A DNA stretch of 64,000 nucleotides from G963663775 sp963663775 (GTDB taxonomy: Bacteria > Bacillota > Clostridia > Oscillospirales > Butyricicoccaceae). Positions 59,923 through 64,000 of the stretch are shown here, piece by piece; the first letter of the stretch is position 1; each line of letters opens with the position of its first letter. The stretch covers positions 1,736,001 to 1,800,000 of the forward strand of contig OY760624.1 in the NCBI GenBank assembly GCA_963663775.1, written 5' to 3'. The notes under the pieces were generated by a model. That model had not been told where the DNA came from and did not search any database. It worked only from the letters and a program-made list of their open reading frames with translations. The translations under genes and the position numbers were made by a program.

Positions 59923-60408
59923 ATGACCATGAGTGACGCAAAAACCAAATTTGAAACGTTGTGTGAACTGGAAAAATCCTTGGCATTTGATACATTTTCA
60001 AGGGAAGATGCGCTGGCATTGGGGCTTTTGCTCAACGAAAATGCAAAACCCTATGGAGAACCGATTTCCATCGAAATCACCATCAACGGATTGTCTGTCT
60101 TCCGTTATTTCGCAGAAGGCTCGATTCAGGACAGTGCACTGTGGCTCTCCAGAAAGCGCAATTCTGTAGACTTGATGAGCATGTCAACCCTGCGCTTTTT
60201 ATATTGGCTGGAAATGATTGGCGAAACACTGCAAGACCGTAAACTGAACCCCGATGACTATGCCGCAGGCGGCGGCGGCTTCCCGATTCGCCTGAACGGC
60301 ACTGGTGTAGTCGGCTCAATTTGTGTGTCGGGTCTAATGCAGCACGAAGATGACCATCAGTTGATTGTAGATTCTGTGAAGCAGTTTTTGGGAAACAAGA
60401 AGGCATAA
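59923..60408 (+). CDS. UPF0303 (GlcG/HbpS-like) protein
   Basis: The 161-residue product contains EPISIEITINGLSVFRYFAE, DDYAAGGGGFPIRLNGTGVV and GSICVSGLMQHEDDHQLIVD, the pattern of UPF0303 in the GlcG/HbpS fold. Proteins of this fold bind haem or small ligands, and the function here is not known. ATG 59923 has AAAGGAAAAA upstream; a second ATG at 59929 is possible. It lies in an apparent operon with the oxidoreductase. Confidence 0.85.
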   Translation: MTMSDAKTKFETLCELEKSLAFDTFSREDALALGLLLNENAKPYGEPISIEITINGLSVFRYFAEGSIQDSALWLSRKRNSVDLMSMSTLRFLYWLEMIGETLQDRKLNPDDYAAGGGGFPIRLNGTGVVGSICVSGLMQHEDDHQLIVDSVKQFLGNKKA

Positions 60409-60440
60409 AAGTGGGATACCAACGCTGATATGCGATAAAA

Positions 60441-60486
60441 AAAGAGCCTCTATCCATCGTGAAAAAAATGGGTAGAGGCTCTTTTT
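60441..60486. terminator. Terminator between converging genes
   Basis: AAAGAGCCTCTA and TAGAGGCTCTTTTT form a 12-bp stem with T/A tracts on both sides, so it can serve the UPF0303 gene and, from the opposite strand, the metal-binding gene. Confidence 0.85.
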
Positions 60487-60506
60487 GCCGTAAGACAGAC
60501 CCTGCA

Positions 60507-61430
60507 TCATTGAGATGATGCGTCTGCTGCAAGGCTTTGATAGATTTTTTCAAGGTTGCTGCGCATGCGTGCCAGATAGGTTTTATCCTCTTCATTGCTC
60601 GCCATCGTATAAATGGGCTCCACGGTTGCGCCCACTTCCTGCGCAAGGGTTTGCGAAACGGCAGGGCTTGCAAGTTTTTCGGAAAAAATGGTAGTAATCT
60701 GCTGCTGCTTGCAGTAGGCAATCAGCTCCGTCATTTGTTTTGCAGTGGGCTCTCCTTCTGCAAACACATCCTCCACACTGCTTTGCGTCAAACCGAAGTC
60801 CCGACAGAGATACGCAAAGGCTGCATGACCGGTGACAAAGTCTTTTTTGGAAACAGACTGGAGTTTTTGTGCATAGGTGTTGTATAAATCATCCAGCTGC
60901 TGCAAATAAGCGGTGCAATTCTGCTCATAATAGGCTTGGTTGGAGGGGTCGGCTTGTATCAAACCGTTGGCAATGTTTTGCACCTCTAGCTTGGCACCGG
61001 TCAGGCTGAGCCACAGATGCGGGTCATATTGCCCGTGCTCCTGTAGTTCGGCAGCGTCTGCATTGGTGATGGCATCCGCCCCTTCGGAAGCGTTGATGGC
61101 AGTCAAATTAGGGTTTTGTGCCGCTTGCAGGGCATCCTCTACCCAGCTTTCCATGCCCAATCCGTTATACACAAAGACCTGTGCCTTGCTGAGCGCAATC
61201 AAATCCTGCGCTTTTGGCGCAAAATCATGTGGCTCTACGCCGTCCGGAATGATGGTTGTGACCGAAACTTTCTCTTGTCCTACTGCCGTTACAAATTCCT
61301 GCATGGCATTGAATGATACGATAACCTGCAGTTTATTGCTGTCAACAGCTGCTTTTGCGGGGGCACTGCATCCTGTGAGATGAAAAAAACTCAAGGAGCA
61401 GAGCAAAAGGGCTGCGATTTTTTTTAACAT
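60507..61430 (-). CDS. Zn/Mn ABC transporter substrate-binding lipoprotein
   Basis: The 307-residue lipoprotein (lipobox HLTGC near residue 21) belongs to the ZnuA/TroA cluster A-1 family that captures zinc or manganese. Histidine ligands are likely in EPHDFAPKAQD (H near 69), YDPHLWLSL (H near 139) and TGHAAFAYLC (H near 203). The helical backbone and C-lobe motif TTIFSEKLASPAVSQTLAQE fit. It has no ABC permease or ATPase genes beside it. A Fur-type box lies at its promoter, so metal starvation probably switches it on. Confidence 0.9.
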   Translation of the reverse strand: MLKKIAALLLCSLSFFHLTGCSAPAKAAVDSNKLQVIVSFNAMQEFVTAVGQEKVSVTTIIPDGVEPHDFAPKAQDLIALSKAQVFVYNGLGMESWVEDALQAAQNPNLTAINASEGADAITNADAAELQEHGQYDPHLWLSLTGAKLEVQNIANGLIQADPSNQAYYEQNCTAYLQQLDDLYNTYAQKLQSVSKKDFVTGHAAFAYLCRDFGLTQSSVEDVFAEGEPTAKQMTELIAYCKQQQITTIFSEKLASPAVSQTLAQEVGATVEPIYTMASNEEDKTYLARMRSNLEKIYQSLAADASSQ

Positions 61431-61468
61431 GCCAGAAACCCTCCTTTGAAATGGTTGCTATGCTTCTT

Positions 61469-61497
61469 ATGATAGTCCATCAAAACGATTCTGTCAA
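61469..61497 (-). promoter_or_regulatory. Promoter of the metal-binding lipoprotein gene
   Basis: On the minus strand TTGACA, 17 bases and TATCAT lie about 40 bases before the start codon. Confidence 0.75.
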
Positions 61498-61500
61498 TAG

Positions 61501-61515
61501 AATGAGAATCATTAT
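61501..61515 (-). promoter_or_regulatory. Fur/Zur-type operator
   Basis: AATGAGAATCATTAT differs by one base from the core of the classic Fur box (AATGATAATCATTAT). It lies four bases beyond the -35 element of the metal-binding gene. Zur and PerR boxes look alike, so the metal is not settled. Confidence 0.7.
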
Positions 61516-61649
61516 ATTTTTAATCTGTGCAAGACAGCACAAATGCACCACAGAAACGGGAATCTTGCTTGCGAAGCGAGCGGGAATGTGTTAGAATTTT
61601 AGCAAATATACAGTGTTTGGCGGCATGACTTTGGGGAAAGGAAAATGAT

Positions 61650-62483
61650 ATGGAAATTGTAGATGTCGGTGTTTTGGAATCTTCATTTATGGATTTTCTA
61701 ATCCCTTCTGAATTTGCACAAGATGCGCTGTTTTATTGTGCGCAATTCGGATATTTTCGGTGCGATGAAAACTATTGCATTGCGCGAAGTGCCTATGAGC
61801 AATTTTTGCTGATGTATATCTGCGAAGGGACATTGGATGTGGAGGTGCATGGCCGCAAAATCACGGCACAGAAGGAACAAATTGTGCTGATTGACTGCCA
61901 TGTGCCGCATCGATATGCCTGCAGTCAGGCGGTTCATTTTCTTTGGTTTCATTTTCATGGAAACAGCAGCAAGCAGTATGCCGCCTACTTGTATGAACGC
62001 TTTGGAACGGTGTTTGCAGGCGAGCATATTCCCATGCTGCGCCCGTATTTTGACAGCATTTTATCCTATGCGCAGCAAATACCGCCCAAGGAGCATCGTA
62101 TTTCGCAAAATATTCATGCCATTTTGAGTGCACTGGCGTCACCGGAGCAGCAAGGACTTGTCATTCACCATTTGCTGCGTCCTGCATTGGATTTTATCCA
62201 CAACCACTTTGCAGAAGAGCTGCAGCTGCAGCAATTGGCACTGCTGTGCAATATCAGCACCTCGCATTTCATTCGCAGCTTCAAACGCTATATGGATTGT
62301 ACCCCGCATGAATATTTGCTATCCTATCGGCTGCGCCAAGCTAAGCAAATGCTGCTGCGCACAGAAGATTCCATTGAAACGGTTGCTGAAAAATGTGGAT
62401 TTAACAGTGCCTCTCATTTTGCACGTGCCTTTCGCAAGAGCAGCAATTTATCGCCGGCTGCCTTTCGCAAAATGCAATTTTAG
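61650..62483 (+). CDS. AraC-family regulator 1
   Basis: The 277-residue product has an N-terminal cupin-type sensor domain (FLLMYICEGTLDVEVHGRKI, IVLIDCHVPHRYACS) and a C-terminal double helix-turn-helix (LQLQQLALLCNISTSHFIRS, DSIETVAEKCGFNSASHFAR). Such regulators activate sugar-use genes. GGAAAGG lies upstream. It is followed by a paralogue at 62538, with 54 bases between them. Confidence 0.92.
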   Translation: MEIVDVGVLESSFMDFLIPSEFAQDALFYCAQFGYFRCDENYCIARSAYEQFLLMYICEGTLDVEVHGRKITAQKEQIVLIDCHVPHRYACSQAVHFLWFHFHGNSSKQYAAYLYERFGTVFAGEHIPMLRPYFDSILSYAQQIPPKEHRISQNIHAILSALASPEQQGLVIHHLLRPALDFIHNHFAEELQLQQLALLCNISTSHFIRSFKRYMDCTPHEYLLSYRLRQAKQMLLRTEDSIETVAEKCGFNSASHFARAFRKSSNLSPAAFRKMQF

Positions 62484-62537
62484 CAGGCGTGTATCTGTGG
62501 GAAAAGATGAAAAGGCATCGAATAGGAGATAGCTTGT

Positions 62538-63386
62538 ATGATTGCAAAAGAGCGCGGCACATATGCAGGGTCGGATTTATATTTTCAAACGCCGTCCGAA
62601 AATGCCCTGCGGATGCTGTTTTTTATGACATCCTGCGGATATTACTTGACCAATCATGAATATCGTATCCAGCGGGATAATTATCATAATTTTTTGATTT
62701 TTTATGTCTGTAAGGGCTGCTTGTCGGTACAGAACGAAGGCATCACCAAAGTGGTGGCAGAGGGGCAAATCGGCTTTGTCAATTGCCATGTGCCGCATGA
62801 ATACCATACCATTGGCAGCACGGAATTTATTTGGCTGCATTTGGATGGTTCCAATACGGCGCAGATTTATGCAAGGATTGTGCAGCTGCATGGCGGATTT
62901 GTGATTGATTCCCCGTGTGCCGAGCAAATTCGTGAGCGCATTTATGCCATTGTTTCCGCCTGCCGCAATGAGCAGCTGCAAAGCGAAGCGGAGTTATCTT
63001 ATCAGCTGTATGGCATCATGATTGCGCTGTTGGATCATCGGCATCTGCAAACGGAGCAGGAGCAAAGCGATTCACCGATTGTGCAGGCAATGCAGTTCAT
63101 TCGGGAGCATTACAGCGAGCCGATTGCTTTGGCGGATGTGGCACGCATCGCCAATATGAGCCAATATCATTTTTCAAGGCGGTTTAAAAAGGAATGCGGT
63201 TATTCGCCGCATGAATTTTTGATTTCCACACGATTGAATCGTGCCAAGCACCTGCTGAAAACCACCGATTTGCCGATTAAAATCATTGCGCAGAATGTCG
63301 GGTATCAAAATTTGGAAACCTTTACAAATGCCTTTAGCAGGCGTGTTGGGCTGGCGCCCAGTTTGTTTCGGAAATATCCGTTATAA
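62538..63386 (+). CDS. AraC-family regulator 2
   Basis: This paralogue of 282 residues keeps the same plan: cupin sensor (NFLIFYVCKGCLSVQNEGIT, FVNCHVPHEYHTIGS) and C-terminal HTH pair (IALADVARIANMSQYHFSRR, LPIKIIAQNVGYQNLETFTN). The shared CHVPH and position suggest tandem duplication followed by divergence. A sugar-binding lipoprotein gene starts about 310 bases downstream and is the likely target. Confidence 0.92.
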   Translation: MIAKERGTYAGSDLYFQTPSENALRMLFFMTSCGYYLTNHEYRIQRDNYHNFLIFYVCKGCLSVQNEGITKVVAEGQIGFVNCHVPHEYHTIGSTEFIWLHLDGSNTAQIYARIVQLHGGFVIDSPCAEQIRERIYAIVSACRNEQLQSEAELSYQLYGIMIALLDHRHLQTEQEQSDSPIVQAMQFIREHYSEPIALADVARIANMSQYHFSRRFKKECGYSPHEFLISTRLNRAKHLLKTTDLPIKIIAQNVGYQNLETFTNAFSRRVGLAPSLFRKYPL

Positions 63387-63396
63387 GCCGATTTGC

Positions 63397-63441
63397 AAAA
63401 AAGACTTCTTTGTTTCTTTGAAACGAGGGGGTCTTTTTTTG
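63397..63441 (+). terminator. Intrinsic terminator after the AraC pair
   Basis: AAAAAAGAC pairs with GTCTTTTTT, with a smaller inner stem, ending in seven Ts. Confidence 0.65.
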
Positions 63442-63581
63442 TGTCATATTGCACAATAATCAGACGATAAAGTTGGTATAATATAAACATAACTATCAAA
63501 AAAAGCAACATATAACAGACGAACAGCAAGTTTTGTTATTCCAACAAAATTTATAGAATGTTACCATAAGAGCAAGGAATG

Positions 63582-63643
63582 ACACATAGAACCGCATAAA
63601 AGACCGTGTTTTTGTGCTGTGAAAATCTATGTGTGCCATTTCA
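63582..63643. repeat. Inverted repeat before the sugar-binding gene
   Basis: ACACATAGA and TCTATGTGT form a 9-bp inverted repeat with a spacer of about 40 bases in the 5' region of the lipoprotein gene. It could be an operator or a leader hairpin. The gap 63442-63696 otherwise shows a TATAAT near 63477 and no gene. Confidence 0.4.
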
Positions 63644-63696
63644 AAAATCATGATTTCCTAACAAGGGAAGCGGACAAAAGAAGAGGAGAATCGAAC

Positions 63697-64000
63697 ATGA
63701 AAAAAAGACTACTCGCATTACTTATGGCAAGCATGATGGCTGCTACTTTGATGGGCTGTGGTAGCTCTGGAGATTCTGCAGCATCTGACAGCAGTGCGGA
63801 TGCAGCGCAAAGCTCCACGGATAGTTCCTCTGGCGGTGAAAAATCCATAGCGGTTATCTTTAAGGCATTGAACGCAGAATATTGGAAGACCATGAAGTCC
63901 GGCTGTGAAGATGCTGCGGCAGAGCTGGGGGTCAAGGTGACGGTGCTTGGACCGAATGCAGAAAGCGAAATCGCACAGCAGGTGACGATGATTGAAGAAC
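63697..64000 (+). CDS. Sugar-binding lipoprotein of an ABC transporter, 5' part
   Basis: The first 101 residues show a lipoprotein signal (KKRLLALLMASMMAATLMGC, with lipobox LMGC) and a Ser/Asp-rich linker (GDSAASDSSADAAQSSTDSS). The start of a periplasmic-binding-protein fold (SIAVIFKALNAEYWKTMKSG, GVKVTVLGPNAESEIAQQV) follows, typical of the ribose-binding Peripla_BP_4 group. GAGGAGAATCGAAC precedes the ATG. The gene runs off the right end. It is probably under the two AraC regulators upstream. Confidence 0.88.
   Translation, partial: MKKRLLALLMASMMAATLMGCGSSGDSAASDSSADAAQSSTDSSSGGEKSIAVIFKALNAEYWKTMKSGCEDAAAELGVKVTVLGPNAESEIAQQVTMIEE

Overview
The window looks like the chromosome of an anaerobic Clostridia-type Firmicute. 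Supporting signs are strong AGGAGG-type ribosome sites, intrinsic terminators, an SLH-anchored surface protein, an [FeFe] hydrogenase, PBSX-type phage tail genes and DUF4474/DUF5104 polymorphic-toxin cassettes. No rRNA or CRISPR array is visible; one tRNA-Ser(CGA) is present.

Layout. Bases 1-4.2 kb hold the 3' end of an Rhs/YD-repeat toxin gene, then lipoprotein / orphan toxin tip / lipoprotein, which reads as an alternating immunity and toxin array. From 4.2 to 10.6 kb the DNA is worn accessory sequence: a racemase fragment, a frameshifted YaiI gene, a WYL regulator divergent from a DJ-1/PfpI gene, a GyrI-like protein, a complete IS5-type element with CTAA target duplication, a nuclease fragment and an internally deleted IS3 copy. 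From 10.6 to 19 kb come a large SLH/InlB-repeat/GLUG surface protein, a DtxR/MntR-type regulator, tRNA-Ser, RecQ and a zinc-ribbon membrane protein with a disrupted start.

From 19.0 to 38.2 kb lies a composite island bounded by a 132-bp exact direct repeat made of the last codons and terminator of rpsI. It holds (a) the late half of a contractile-tail prophage or tailocin on the minus strand, cut inside its tail-assembly chaperone gene, (b) a plus-strand defence block of a P-loop ATPase and a BsuBI/PstI-type restriction-modification pair, (c) an IS5 scar and a full IS3 element, and (d) small genes of conjugative-element type with two XRE regulators. No integrase is visible, so the island is probably immobile.

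From 38.2 to 64 kb the DNA is mostly core: rpsI-rplM, a TtcA-like thiolase, a DUF2798 membrane protein, a Cache chemoreceptor, a Ser/Thr-rich protein, an Smr-like protein, prfC, and the leftward GNAT-radC-uvrB-uvrA operon. thiE-thiD follow, then a double sensor-module CheW protein without membrane segments beside a compact, probably sensory, [FeFe] hydrogenase. After these come a Gfo/Idh/MocA oxidoreductase, a UPF0303 protein, a Fur/Zur-box-controlled metal-binding lipoprotein, and two AraC paralogues leading to a sugar-binding lipoprotein cut by the window end.

The most interesting regions are the rpsI-bounded island with its defence genes, the DUF4474/DUF5104 cassette array, and the CheW-hydrogenase pair.
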